From positions 1 to 64,000 of the forward strand of contig NZ_AYOU01000159.1 in assembly GCF_000500065.1 (NCBI RefSeq): a stretch of 64,000 nucleotides of DNA, written 5' to 3'. The notes below the pieces were generated by a model that saw nothing but the letters and a program-made list of their open reading frames with translations, was not told the origin of the DNA and did no database searches. Each line of letters opens with the position of its first letter. Within the stretch, counting starts at the first letter, position 1. The position numbers were made by a program, and so were the translations under genes. Shown piece after piece: positions 35,858 through 44,619 of the stretch. The DNA is from Borrelia hispanica CRI (GTDB lineage: Bacteria; Spirochaetota; Spirochaetia; Borreliales; Borreliaceae).

Positions 35858-36463
35858 ATGAAAGTTCTTGGTAATTTGCTCTTGTTTTTTGTTTTATTTT
35901 TTTGTTGTAAAGATGAAGAGTATTCTGGTAATTTTGATTTAATGTATGATTCTGATGATGTTGCTTTTCATGATATTATTGATAGTGATTTTGATATTGG
36001 TGTTAATTTTGATAATGCTTCATTAGAAAAGTTAATTTCAGATTTTGAGCTATCAAATGAAGAAAAACAGGCAGTTAGATTTTTAAGGAGTGCATTGACA
36101 GATTCTACTATTTTGGATGATATGTCTCATATGCGTACTTATAGTGATGATGAGTTTTATGAATTTTTAGTTATTCTTAATGCTGATAAGGTAAAAGAGG
36201 CAGTTGCTGATATAGTTTTGACATTAAAAGTTAGAGATGAAATACTTGATGCTATATATGAATTTGCAGATGGGAATCCTAGAAAAGATACATTTGAAAT
36301 ACAACTTAATGTAAAGGAAAAAGAATATCTAAAAACTTTAAAAGTTGCTTGTTGTGTTGATAGTGGTTATAATGGGGCTTATTTGGCGCTTAAATTGGCC
36401 AATCATTCAGGGATATTTGCGTCATTAAAGAGGCAGGTGTATGATGTTTTGCATGCGTATTAG
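35858..36463 (+). CDS. BTA121-repeat lipoprotein with a single unit
   Basis: The ATG at 35858 follows AAGGAGATATT. The 201-residue product has a signal peptide ending FFCC, an acidic linker (SDDVAFHDIIDSDFD) and one helical unit (about 55-195). The unit matches the minus-strand array unit: EKQAVRFLRSALTD, TYSDDEFYEFLVIL, DKVKEAVADIVLTL, then the YLKTLKVA helix. It is a detached member on the other side of the phage block. Confidence 0.7.
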   Translation: MKVLGNLLLFFVLFFCCKDEEYSGNFDLMYDSDDVAFHDIIDSDFDIGVNFDNASLEKLISDFELSNEEKQAVRFLRSALTDSTILDDMSHMRTYSDDEFYEFLVILNADKVKEAVADIVLTLKVRDEILDAIYEFADGNPRKDTFEIQLNVKEKEYLKTLKVACCVDSGYNGAYLALKLANHSGIFASLKRQVYDVLHAY

Positions 36464-36508
36464 TTTGGATATTTACTTTTAAAGTTTTTAAAAACCGTTG
36501 ATATTTAA

Positions 36509-36535
36509 AATCTGATCATTAGGAATGATCAGATT
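36509..36535. terminator. Bidirectional terminator between convergent genes
   Basis: AATCTGATCATT pairs perfectly with AATGATCAGATT around a 3-base loop. It overlaps the stop codon of the minus-strand gene at 36534 and lies 45 bases after the plus-strand stop. Confidence 0.7.
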
Positions 36536-37364
36536 AATCAACAGGTGCTCTGAATTGATTGTTTGCCTCTTTTATGTTAGGATGCTTTTTTATAACTGAT
36601 TTTAAAAATTCGTTAAACATTATGCTGTCTAGAAGTATTGATTTAGTGGTTGTTGTGTGATTAAGTGTGTCTTTGGTTGTTATTTCTGCTTCCATAAAGC
36701 TCCAAGTACCATTTTGGTACTGACTCCCAAATGCATTTATTAAGTCTTTTCCACCATCTGGGTAGAGCATATTTATTGTTCCATAAAGATATGCTTTTTT
36801 ATAACCTTGGTCTTTAACTGCTTTATTTACTTGAGTGGCCACCCGATTTCTAAGATTTTGCATGGAACCTTTTTCAAAATCCAGATTTAAATTTGGGCGA
36901 CATTTTAATTTAAATGAAATTATTTCAATATAATCAACCAGGCTTGCAAATAATATTAAAGGCATAACATATTGGGTATATTTATCATGGCTTTTAATTG
37001 GTGCTACTATATATGTGTAATGCAATTTACCTTGAAATAGTTTTGATTCTTGTTGTGTATCTGTTTCAATAATTTTTTGAAAATTGTTTTTTATCCAAGT
37101 AATTTTGCAGTTGTCTTTATAAAAAGGCCACCACGAATGAGGTGTTACTTGTAAGCATACATCTAAAATTCCTTCTTCTATTTGTAATTGTGCTGATTGA
37201 TATTGATTTATATTTTCTTTAGAGTCTATGTTTCCTGGAGTTCTTTTGTTTTTAAATTTATTATATGTAGGTTGAATAAATCGTTTCTGTTGTTTTTCTA
37301 AGTTGTTATCTTTTTGGACATTGCATGATACGATGGCTAATAATATTATTATAATTCTTATCAC
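36534..37364 (-). CDS. S2/P23-like surface lipoprotein
   Basis: The GTG start at 37364 follows GGGGG. The 276-residue product has signal peptide MIRIIIILLAIVSC. A globular region follows with CKITWIKNNF (about 91-100), YTYIVAPIKSHDKYTQYVMPLILFAS-type strands (about 120-150), GYKKAYLYGTIN and a C-terminal IMFNEFLKSVIKKHP helix. The upstream neighbour on the same strand has the same pattern, so they are paralogues. The pattern recalls the Borrelia S2/P23 lipoproteins, from memory only. Surface exposure is inferred. Confidence 0.6.
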   Translation of the reverse strand: MIRIIIILLAIVSCNVQKDNNLEKQQKRFIQPTYNKFKNKRTPGNIDSKENINQYQSAQLQIEEGILDVCLQVTPHSWWPFYKDNCKITWIKNNFQKIIETDTQQESKLFQGKLHYTYIVAPIKSHDKYTQYVMPLILFASLVDYIEIISFKLKCRPNLNLDFEKGSMQNLRNRVATQVNKAVKDQGYKKAYLYGTINMLYPDGGKDLINAFGSQYQNGTWSFMEAEITTKDTLNHTTTTKSILLDSIMFNEFLKSVIKKHPNIKEANNQFRAPVD

Positions 37365-37408
37365 TTTTTTTTACCCCCTTTAACTATTTGGTTTTTTAAA
37401 TTTTATAT

Positions 37409-37439
37409 TTGATACAGTGGTTTTTTTAATTAGTATAAT
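37409..37439 (+). promoter_or_regulatory. Possible promoter for the small open frame
   Basis: TTGATA (37409-37414) and TATAAT (37434-37439) are 19 bases apart. In such AT-rich DNA a chance match is quite possible. Confidence 0.3.
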
Positions 37440-37519
37440 ATAAATTATATCAATAAAAATTTTTTTCATTGTTTAAGTATATTAAATATTATGAATTGAA
37501 ACTTAAATTAAGGGTCAGT

Positions 37520-37606
37520 ATGATTTATTTTTTTAAAAAAAATGTTGAGAATTGTGTATCTAGGGTTATTGGCTTTTGTTTGAGGTTGTTTAATAAGTCT
37601 GAGTAA
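37520..37606 (+). CDS. Possible 28-residue peptide
   Basis: ATG at 37520 with AGGG upstream; the frame ends with a stop whose last base begins a terminator hairpin. The peptide starts MIYFFKKN, has a hydrophobic centre (VIGFCLRLF) and a charged end. Support comes from its position between a promoter-like sequence and a terminator in an otherwise silent gap; no similarity is known. The RNA could matter more than the peptide. Confidence 0.3.
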   Translation: MIYFFKKNVENCVSRVIGFCLRLFNKSE

Positions 37607-37657
37607 TTCTACAATTAATAAAAAATTACTGAGAATCTTAAGTATTAATTGTAGAAT
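37606..37657 (+). terminator. Plus-strand intrinsic terminator
   Basis: ATTCTACAATTAATA pairs perfectly with TATTAATTGTAGAAT, followed by a run of T residues on the plus strand only. No plus-strand gene other than the 28-codon frame precedes it. Confidence 0.6.
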
Positions 37658-37668
37658 TTTTTATATTT

Positions 37669-38505
37669 TTAGTTGTTAATGGGAACTTGGAATTTGGTAT
37701 TTGTAGTAGTTGTGCCTGGATATTTATTTATTACTGTTTTTATAAATTCATTAAATAATTTCCCATCAAGCAGTATATTATATGTTGATTCTTGATTGTT
37801 TTTCTTGTCTTTTACTTTAATTTCTGCCTTCATGAAATCCCATTTTCCGTTTTTGTATAGAGATTTAAAAGCAGATATCAACTCTTCTCCACCAGTTGGA
37901 GCTATTGCGTTTAGTATTCCATAAGGGTATACATTTTTATATCCCTCTTCAGATGATTTTTCTACTTTTGGTATTCCTTGAAGAAAACCGCCTAAAACAT
38001 TTTTATTATTAAAGTTTAGGTTTTGATGGTCTTTTAAATTAAATGATGTAACTTCAATATTTTCGTCCATACTTTCAAATAGGATTAAAGGCATAACGTA
38101 TGTGCTGTAATCATTATTGTATTTGATAGGCGATACTGAATATGAATACCTAAGTTTGTCCTTAAGAGCTTCTAGTACCTTTTTATCCTGGTCAACAATT
38201 TCTTTGGCTTTAATTTTCATCCAAGTAATATAACATTTGGGTTTTGGGCAGCTACACCAGAACCAACAACTTATGCACATGCATTGTTCTTTTTGCCCTT
38301 CAAGCACTTCAAATGTGGTTTGTTCTTCTGCAACAACTTCTTCTTTTTGTAAATCTTTTAATTTATTATGATCGTATTTATTTATAATATTACTTAATGC
38401 TTGATCAAATTGAGCTTTTGAGTAATCTGTTTTATCATCTAAAAAACAAGATGCTATAGATAATAATATTATAAATAAAGGTAGTAAAATAATTATTTTT
38501 TTCAA
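37669..38505 (-). CDS. S2/P23-like surface lipoprotein with a six-cysteine cluster
   Basis: The ATG at 38505 follows GGGAGGATT. The 278-residue product has signal peptide MKKIIILLPLFIILLSIASC. Residues 75-91 hold six cysteines (C75, C77, C80, C84, C86, C91) in a Trp/Pro-containing stretch, directly before the YITWMKIKAK segment that aligns with CKITWIKN of the paralogue. The rest follows the paralogue: YSVSPIKYNNDYSTYVMPLILFES, GYKNVYPYGILN, LFNEFIKTVINKYPG. The paralogue keeps only two of these cysteines, so the cluster could form extra disulfides or bind metal. Confidence 0.6.
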   Translation of the reverse strand: MKKIIILLPLFIILLSIASCFLDDKTDYSKAQFDQALSNIINKYDHNKLKDLQKEEVVAEEQTTFEVLEGQKEQCMCISCWFWCSCPKPKCYITWMKIKAKEIVDQDKKVLEALKDKLRYSYSVSPIKYNNDYSTYVMPLILFESMDENIEVTSFNLKDHQNLNFNNKNVLGGFLQGIPKVEKSSEEGYKNVYPYGILNAIAPTGGEELISAFKSLYKNGKWDFMKAEIKVKDKKNNQESTYNILLDGKLFNEFIKTVINKYPGTTTTNTKFQVPINN

Positions 38506-38954
38506 TTTTTAATCCTCCCAAAATTTGCATTGTATCATAAAAACATGTTTTTATAGCAATTTTATTATTTTGAAATTTAATTTATAACTTATATGTTATT
38601 ATTTACAAGTTTATTCTTATCTTAATTGTGTATAAATTAAATATGCGTTTTTGGGCAAAATAGCTTGTTTAATATTGAATAGTTTTGTGTTAACATTTAT
38701 CTATTAATTTTTACTTTAATTCTTATTTTGATTTTGTCAAAGTAGTGGTTAAGTTTTTTATAAATAGTTAAGGTGTTTGAGGTGTATTATGGTATTTAAA
38801 GGTAAGATAAACTATTGTATGATGGGTGATTCGTAAAGTGTTTGCAGAGTCATTATATTAGTTTTTTTGATATTTTGATATTTGTTTTTGTGACTTTGAT
38901 ACGCAGACGATAATTTATTTTTTGAAAAAATTTTTAATTAAGTAGGATGGTTTT
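38506..38954. other. Divergent intergenic region upstream of thyX
   Basis: These 449 bases lie between two divergent genes. No open frame of note and no clear hairpin are seen. A TTGTCA (38734-38739) and TATAAA (38759-38764) pair, 19 bases apart, could be the thyX promoter. I found no NrdR-box-like sequence. Confidence 0.4.
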
Positions 38955-39773
38955 ATGCACGATCATGTAGATGCAGCAGAAGAGATATTGGACAGAGAAT
39001 ATAAAGTATTAGATAAAGGGTTCTTAAGGCTTATTGATTATATGGGCAGTGATGAGAGAATAGTTAATTCTGCTAGAGTTTCTTATAGAGATTCTAAAGC
39101 AAAAAGAGATAATGCCGGTCTGATTGATTATTTAATCAGGAATGAGCATACAAGTCCTTTTGAGCAAGTGGTTTTTACTTTTCATGTTAAAGCTCCAATA
39201 TTTGTTGCAAGGCAGTGGATGAGACATAGAACTTCAAGAATTAATGAAGTCTCAGGACGTTATAGTCTTATGAGAGAAGAGTTTTATGTGCCTTTAAGAG
39301 AAGATGTTAAGACACAAAGTTTGCTAAATAAACAGGGTAGATCGGATGAGGAGATTGACATTAATGTTGCTATATCTTTTTTAGATGGTCTTAATGAGAG
39401 TTATAAAAATGCTTATAAAATTTATGATGATATGATTAAAAAAGATGTCTCCAGGGAGCTTGCAAGAATAACTTTGCCTTTAAGTTTATATACCGAATGG
39501 TATTGGCAGATTGATCTTAATAATTTGTTTCGTTTCATTAAACTAAGATCATCAAGCCATGCACAAAAAGAGATAAGAGAATATGCTAATGTTTTGTTGG
39601 ATATTGTTAATTTGGTGGTACCATTGGCAACTAGTAGTTTTAAAAAGCATATTTTAGGAGGTGTAATGCTTTCAAGTGAAGAGGTATGTGAGATTAGAAA
39701 GGCATTAGATTTAACAAAACTTAATTTATCACAAAAAAGTTTAGATAGGTTGAAAGAAAAACTCAATTTATAG
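38955..39773 (+). CDS. thyX: Flavin-dependent thymidylate synthase ThyX
   Basis: This 272-residue protein makes dTMP from dUMP using methylenetetrahydrofolate, FAD and NADPH. The ThyX motif RHRX7S is exact: R90-H91-R92, then seven residues, then S100 (RHRTSRINEVSGRYS). The segment before it, HTSPFEQVVFTFHVKAPIF, and the later ELARITLPLSLYTEWYWQIDLNNLFRFIKLR are also typical; the latter holds the dUMP-binding arginines of the family. The length is normal. It leads a cluster of deoxynucleotide genes. From memory, Lyme Borrelia carry thyX on lp54 and relapsing-fever species on the megaplasmid. Confidence 0.95.
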   Translation: MHDHVDAAEEILDREYKVLDKGFLRLIDYMGSDERIVNSARVSYRDSKAKRDNAGLIDYLIRNEHTSPFEQVVFTFHVKAPIFVARQWMRHRTSRINEVSGRYSLMREEFYVPLREDVKTQSLLNKQGRSDEEIDINVAISFLDGLNESYKNAYKIYDDMIKKDVSRELARITLPLSLYTEWYWQIDLNNLFRFIKLRSSSHAQKEIREYANVLLDIVNLVVPLATSSFKKHILGGVMLSSEEVCEIRKALDLTKLNLSQKSLDRLKEKLNL

Positions 39774-39848
39774 TTAATTTGGTTATAATATTTATGAATT
39801 ATTTTTTTATAAGTATTGTAATCTTTACAAAGAGGTGAGTATATTTTA

Positions 39849-40214
39849 GTGGTTTATGCTTCAAAAACAGGAAATATAGGGCGTTTTATCTCAAAGACAG
39901 GACTTAGCAATACTTTTCGTATTGTTACAGGTGATGAGATTGTTGAGGAACCTTATGTTTTACTTACTTATACTATTGCATTTGGAAAAGTTCCATCTGA
40001 AGTTGATAAATTTTTAGAGCATAATTTTGAATTTATGATTGGTGTTGCTGGTAGTGGAAATAAAAATTGGGGTGATTCATTTTGCAATGCTGTTAATTTA
40101 ATAAAAGATAAATATGGTGTTCCTGAAGTGTTAAAATTTGAATTATCTGGAACATCACATGATGTTAAGAATTTTATGGAAAGGATTAATGATGAGGCAC
40201 TTAGAGTTAAATAA
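39849..40214 (+). CDS. nrdI: NrdI, flavodoxin-like activator of class Ib ribonucleotide reductase
   Basis: The GTG at 39849 starts this 121-residue protein. The FMN-phosphate loop YASKTGNIGRF lies at residues 3-13, as in NrdI. FGKVPSEVDKFL and VAGSGNKNWGDSFCNAV (about 68-84) are the further flavin-side loops, with the typical GNxNWGxxF motif. NrdI supplies superoxide to load the dimanganese-tyrosyl radical of NrdF. It is 75 bases after thyX and overlaps the start of nrdE. Confidence 0.9.
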   Translation: MVYASKTGNIGRFISKTGLSNTFRIVTGDEIVEEPYVLLTYTIAFGKVPSEVDKFLEHNFEFMIGVAGSGNKNWGDSFCNAVNLIKDKYGVPEVLKFELSGTSHDVKNFMERINDEALRVK

Positions 40215-42261
40215 TGAGATGATGGTTTTAAGAGACGGGTTTTATAGGTTAGAGAAAGATCTTGAGGCTTTGAGTGTTTTTTTGGAAGAAATTAAAAGTA
40301 AATCTTTAAAATTTAAAAATCCAAATGAAAGGATGCATTATTTGATTGATAACAATTTATATGAAGATTTTTATCAAAAATATTCTGAAGATCAAATACT
40401 TGCAATCTATAAAGCTGTTGAGGGAGAGGAATTTAAATTTAAGTCTTATATGAGTGCTTCAAAATTTTATAAGGATTATGCACTTAAAGTAAAAGATACT
40501 TATCTTGAGTCTTATGAAGATAGAATTATTGCAGTGAGTTTGTTTCTTGCTGATGGATGTTTTGATTTTGCATTGAGACTTGCTTTAGATATGATAAAGC
40601 AGCGATATCAGCCTGCAACTCCCACTTTTTTAAATGCTGGTAAGTGTGTTAGAGGTGAACTTGTATCTTGTTTTTTATTAGAGGTGGGTGATTCATTAAA
40701 TAGCATTACTTTTAATATTTCTTCTGCTATGCAGCTTTCTAAAATTGGTGGGGGTGTTGCTTTAAATCTTTCAAATATTAGAGCTAGGGGTGAAGAGATA
40801 CGGGGAATTTGTAATGTTGCAAAAGGTGTTATTCCTGTTATGAAGCTTTTAGAAGATGGGTTTAATTATGCAGATCAGATGGGGCAGAGAAAGGGTGCTG
40901 GTGCTGTATATTTAAATATTTTTCATTATGATATAGAAGATTTTTTAGATACAAAAAAGATTAATGCTGATGAGAAGAGTCGTGTTCAGACATTGTCATT
41001 GGGAGTAATAATTCCAGATAAATTTTTTGAACTTGCAAAGCAAGATAAAAATTATTATGCATTAGCCCCATATTCAGTTTATAAAGAGACTGGGCTTGTG
41101 ATGAATGAGATTGATTTTGATAAAGATTATGATTTACTTGCAAGTAATCCTCGTATTATAAAAAAAGAAATATCGGCTAGAGATATGCTTGTTCGTATTG
41201 CAAAGCTTCAGTTTGAATCAGGATACCCTTATATTATGTATCAAACTTCATGTAATTTAAATCATCCATTAAAAGAGGTTGGACGTGTTAAGATGTCTAA
41301 TCTTTGTACAGAAATTTTTCAGATTCAAACACCTTCTATTATTGGCAATTATGGTGAGGGGGATGTTATTGGATATGATGTTAGTTGTATTTTGGGTTCA
41401 TTAAATATTGTTAATGTAATTAATAGTGATTTGGAATTTACTGTTGACTTGGCTATGAGAGCTTTGACATCTGTTGTTGACAAGGCTTGTATTAATAATG
41501 CTCCAAGTGTACGTAAAGCTAATGATGATTATCGTGCTGTTGGTCTTGGTGTTATGAATTTGCATGGTTTTTTAATTAAAAATAAAATTCCTTATGAGAG
41601 TGATGAGGCTTTGGATTTTGTTCGCACATTTTTTATGTTGTTAAATTTTTATTCTCTAAAGAGCAGCATGAATATAGCAAAAGAGAGAAATTCTGTTTTT
41701 AAAGATTTTAAACAGAGTGAATATTATAATGGTAATTATTTTAATATGTATCTTAATGAAGATTTCTCTCCAAGAAGTGAAGTTGTAAGGGAAATATTTG
41801 GCTGTCTTAAAATTCCTTCTAAGAGTGATTGGAACAATTTGAAAGGAGATATTCAACGATATGGACTTTACCATGCTTATAGATTAGCTGTAGCTCCAAC
41901 TCAGAGTATATCTTATATTCAGAATGCAACAACATCTCTTATGCCTATTGTTGAGCCTGTTGAGGCTAGAGTTTATGGAAATTCTACAACTTATTATCCA
42001 ATGCCATATCTTAGCAGAGAAAATGCTATTTTCTTTAAGTCTGCATATTATATGGATATGAGAAAATTAATTGATCTTGTAAGTGAAGCACAAAGACATG
42101 TTGATCAAGGAATTAGTACTTTGCTTTATGTTACAAATGAAACTAGTACTAGAGAACTTGTAAAACTTTATATTTATGCAAAGAATAAGGGGCTTAAAAG
42201 CTTGTATTATACGCGTAATAAAAATCTCTCAGTAAATGAGTGTATTCTTTGTGCAATATAG
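40192..42261 (+). CDS. nrdE: NrdE, class Ib ribonucleoside-diphosphate reductase large subunit
   Basis: The start is set at ATG 40192, inside the nrdI end, because AAGGATT stands upstream and the product then begins MRHLELNNEMM, matching the conserved LNNE start of NrdE. An ATG at 40219 would lose this. The 689-residue enzyme reduces NDPs. Visible sites are the first redox cysteine in ELVSCFLLEV (C160), the radical cysteine in NLCTEIF, the partner cysteine in DVSCILGSLNI, the PTQSISYIQNATTSLMP loop, and the C-terminal CILC pair that passes electrons to the active site. No N-terminal ATP cone is present, as expected for class Ib. Confidence 0.95.
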   Translation: MRHLELNNEMMVLRDGFYRLEKDLEALSVFLEEIKSKSLKFKNPNERMHYLIDNNLYEDFYQKYSEDQILAIYKAVEGEEFKFKSYMSASKFYKDYALKVKDTYLESYEDRIIAVSLFLADGCFDFALRLALDMIKQRYQPATPTFLNAGKCVRGELVSCFLLEVGDSLNSITFNISSAMQLSKIGGGVALNLSNIRARGEEIRGICNVAKGVIPVMKLLEDGFNYADQMGQRKGAGAVYLNIFHYDIEDFLDTKKINADEKSRVQTLSLGVIIPDKFFELAKQDKNYYALAPYSVYKETGLVMNEIDFDKDYDLLASNPRIIKKEISARDMLVRIAKLQFESGYPYIMYQTSCNLNHPLKEVGRVKMSNLCTEIFQIQTPSIIGNYGEGDVIGYDVSCILGSLNIVNVINSDLEFTVDLAMRALTSVVDKACINNAPSVRKANDDYRAVGLGVMNLHGFLIKNKIPYESDEALDFVRTFFMLLNFYSLKSSMNIAKERNSVFKDFKQSEYYNGNYFNMYLNEDFSPRSEVVREIFGCLKIPSKSDWNNLKGDIQRYGLYHAYRLAVAPTQSISYIQNATTSLMPIVEPVEARVYGNSTTYYPMPYLSRENAIFFKSAYYMDMRKLIDLVSEAQRHVDQGISTLLYVTNETSTRELVKLYIYAKNKGLKSLYYTRNKNLSVNECILCAI

Positions 42262-42306
42262 ATGTTTAACTTTTTAAGTGTACTTTTAAGTTGAGGAGTA
42301 TTATTA

Positions 42307-43272
42307 ATGAGAAAGAATAGAGAAGCCATAAATTGGAATAGGCTTAATAATGGCTATACTAAGATGTTTTGGGATCAAAATATAAGACAATTTTGGGTAG
42401 ATGAGGAGATTCCAATCTCTGATGATAAGTTGGTTTGGAATACATTGTCTGTTGATGAGAGAGATGTTTATGAAAAAGTTTTAGGTGGGCTTACATTATT
42501 AGACACAGAACAAGGTTCTGTTGGTATGCCACGTATAGCTTTAGCTATAGATAATCTAGATTATAAGCCAATTCTTGGATTTATGGGTGCTATGGAGCAT
42601 ATGCATGCTAAGAGCTATAGTAGCATTTTCTCAAGTCTTTCTAATATCGATCGCATAGATTATATATTTGATTGGGTTAAAACTTATAGAAATTATCAAG
42701 AAAAGTTAGAATTGATTTTGGATAAATATAATAACATACACGATAGAATGAGTTTATATCAAGCATTGTGTACTTCCGTATTTCTTGAGACATTTTTATT
42801 TTATTCAGGCTTTTTTTATCCATTGTATCTTGCAGGACAAGGTAAGATGGTTAATAGTGGTGAGATTATTAATTTAATATTGCGTGATGAATCTGTTCAT
42901 GGTGTATTTGTGGGTCTTTTGGCTCAAGAAGAATTTGATAAAATGACAATGAAAGAACAAGCGCTTGCATATAAAGAGGTGTCATTAATTTTAGAAAAAC
43001 TTTATTCTCTTGAGAGAGAATATACTAAAGAGCTTTATTCTTGTGTGGGACTTGAATCTGCTGTTGATGTTTTTGTAAGGTATAATGCTGATAAAGCATT
43101 GATGAATTTGGGTTTTGATACTAAATTTAATATTAAAGATACTGATGTTAATCCTTTGGTTTTAAATGGTCTTAGAACTGACACTAAAACCCATGATTTT
43201 TTCTCTACTAAAGGTAATGGTTATATAAAGCCCATGCGTGTTGAGCCTTTGCATGATGATGATTTTATGTGA
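42307..43272 (+). CDS. nrdF: NrdF, class Ib ribonucleotide reductase radical subunit
   Basis: This 321-residue protein carries the metal ligands D66 (LLDTEQG), E97 and H100 (AMEHMH), E161 (FLETFLFYSG), E195 and H198 (DESVH). The radical tyrosine is Y104 (AKSYSSIF). These line up closely with the E. coli NrdF numbering. The C-terminal tail ends DDDF plus Met, typical of the part that docks on NrdE. It lies 45 bases after nrdE and ends the operon. No NrdH is seen in the window, so the electron donor must come from elsewhere. Confidence 0.95.
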   Translation: MRKNREAINWNRLNNGYTKMFWDQNIRQFWVDEEIPISDDKLVWNTLSVDERDVYEKVLGGLTLLDTEQGSVGMPRIALAIDNLDYKPILGFMGAMEHMHAKSYSSIFSSLSNIDRIDYIFDWVKTYRNYQEKLELILDKYNNIHDRMSLYQALCTSVFLETFLFYSGFFYPLYLAGQGKMVNSGEIINLILRDESVHGVFVGLLAQEEFDKMTMKEQALAYKEVSLILEKLYSLEREYTKELYSCVGLESAVDVFVRYNADKALMNLGFDTKFNIKDTDVNPLVLNGLRTDTKTHDFFSTKGNGYIKPMRVEPLHDDDFM

Positions 43273-43292
43273 ATATTTTGATGATTCTATTG

Positions 43293-43320
43293 ATTGTTTA
43301 TATGAGTTTATATAAACAAT
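43293..43320 (+). terminator. Terminator of the thyX-nrd operon
   Basis: ATTGTTTATAT pairs perfectly with ATATAAACAAT around a 6-base loop, with a TGCTTATTTTTT tract downstream. It lies 20 bases after the nrdF stop. Confidence 0.7.
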
Positions 43321-43493
43321 TGCTTATTTTTTAAGGTTTTTGAATTTATTTTATTTTTTTCAATAGATTTAGCAATTTTTTTATTTTTCTGTCATTAAAA
43401 ATCTCTTTAAAATGTTGTTTTTTTAAAGTTTTATTAATATATTAAAAAATAACAGCATTATATTTTATTTTTTAATAATATTTTAAAATTAAA

Positions 43494-43524
43494 TTGATTT
43501 ATCAATATAATTTTATTATATAAT
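43494..43524 (+). promoter_or_regulatory. Possible promoter of the first array gene
   Basis: TTGATT (43494-43499) and TATATAAT (43517-43524). The stretch TTATATAATAATA with a following TATTAA is shared with the region before the gene at 53764, at a similar distance from the start codon (80-85 bases). Confidence 0.4.
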
Positions 43525-43603
43525 AATAGATATTAATATTGAATAATATTTTAAGTAATATTAATGTTTATATTTTAATTGATCTTGGGGAAGGGGGATT
43601 TTT

Positions 43604-44293
43604 TTGAAAAGAATGGCTTTAATGTTTAGTATGTGTGTTATGTCCCTTATTTTTGTTATATTAGCTTGTGATCCAATGGTGTTTATTAAAGAGATGGAGT
43701 CAAGGGATAGGGCTTATGCAATTTTGAAAGACACTGTATTGACATATAAAAAAAGAGTTATTAGTTTATTTGATGATTTTCAAAAATTAGGTTATGAATT
43801 TAATATTCCTTTTGAGAAATTTATTCCAGTTTTTTCTCTTCCAGATTCTCGTAATAATGTTTATGCTGCTTTTGAGTATGATGTTGCATCTCTAGAGAGA
43901 TTGGTCAAGATTTGTGAAAAGTTTAATATCACTTCTGATATGACAGATGCAGATACAAAACTTATTTATGATTTGTTGTATCTTTTAAAAGAGATTGCAG
44001 AGCCAATTGATGAAATCATTAATGTACATCTGCGAGATGAATATTTAAGTAGAATTAGCACCACTAGGAGTGCAAGTTCTATTTCTGTAATTACCGTTGC
44101 TTTACGAGATTCAATAACTAAGGAGAGAGAACTTTTATTTAAGATTAAGGAACGAATATTGGCAATAGACCCAGCTGCTATAAAGCAAGTGATTGCGATA
44201 CAGATAAGAGATATTCTTTATGATGGAAATATTAATGCAAATATTCGTTTTATAAAAGAAATGGCTAGAAGAATTTCAAGAGCAGTTAGATGA
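43604..44293 (+). CDS. CRASP-1/PFam54-like lipoprotein
   Basis: The TTG start at 43604 follows AAGGGGG. The 229-residue product has lipobox VILAC (Cys22). It shows the array pattern: a YKKRVISLFDDF helix, the FNIPFEKFIPVF motif, the NNVYAAFEYDVASLERL motif (array consensus IYASLGYDVxxIxxL), a YDLLYLLKEIAEPID helix, an LRDEYLSRI helix and a terminal helical pair. The IYASLGYDV-like helix and overall helical layout recall the Borrelia CRASP-1/P35 (PFam54) surface proteins, some of which bind complement factor H. Ligand binding cannot be read from sequence. Confidence 0.65.
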   Translation: MKRMALMFSMCVMSLIFVILACDPMVFIKEMESRDRAYAILKDTVLTYKKRVISLFDDFQKLGYEFNIPFEKFIPVFSLPDSRNNVYAAFEYDVASLERLVKICEKFNITSDMTDADTKLIYDLLYLLKEIAEPIDEIINVHLRDEYLSRISTTRSASSISVITVALRDSITKERELLFKIKERILAIDPAAIKQVIAIQIRDILYDGNINANIRFIKEMARRISRAVR

Positions 44294-44619
44294 TTTTAAT
44301 TTGAATATTAAGAAAATTTAACTCTTTGATGTTTTATAAAGTCCTTTCAAGCACATGAGTGTGTGATTGAAGTACTTTGTCCTTTACTTTGTTGTTCTCC
44401 TTTAGTTTATATATGCCTAGAAGCATACTAGAATTTGTATCTTTTAGGTATTTTTTTAGATATATTGTTTCAGAATTCACATTCTAATTTTTTTCAAATT
44501 TTTTGTTCGTAAATATTGCAAAAATGTAATTTTTATTGTATAAAATATATTATCAAAATATAATGATTCTTATTTGAGATTCAAGGATTTTGAGAAATTT
44601 TTAAAAGGTGAGAAATTAT
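44294..44619. other. Intergenic region without a clear gene
   Basis: 326 AT-rich bases. An imperfect hairpin around TTCAAGCACA and TGTGTGATTGAA (about 44345-44370) is the only structure I see; a promoter for the next gene is expected near TATAAAATATATT. Confidence 0.4.

Larger units (their letters stand above)
37365..37668. other. Intergenic region with a possible small plus-strand unit
   Basis: It holds the upstream region of the minus-strand gene, a possible plus-strand promoter (37409-37439), a 28-codon open frame (37520-37606) and a hairpin followed by a T-run (37606-37657). Confidence 0.5.
43273..43603. other. Intergenic region between the nrd operon and the CRASP-like array
   Basis: It has the operon terminator at its start, AT-rich DNA without open frames, and near 43494-43524 a promoter-like sequence similar to that before the gene at 53764. 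Confidence 0.5.

Noticed and set aside
37520-37606. Calling the 28-residue peptide a type I toxin
   Set aside because: The size and hydrophobic centre would fit, but there is no antisense RNA evidence and no similarity to a known toxin, so no function is assigned.
39422-39766. Minus-strand open frame opposite thyX
   Set aside because: thyX is certain from its motif; the opposite frame has no family features and no ribosome site.
40138-40191. Upstream start for nrdE
   Set aside because: These residues lie inside nrdI in another frame and are not part of the known NrdE N-terminus; LNNE homology begins after 40192.
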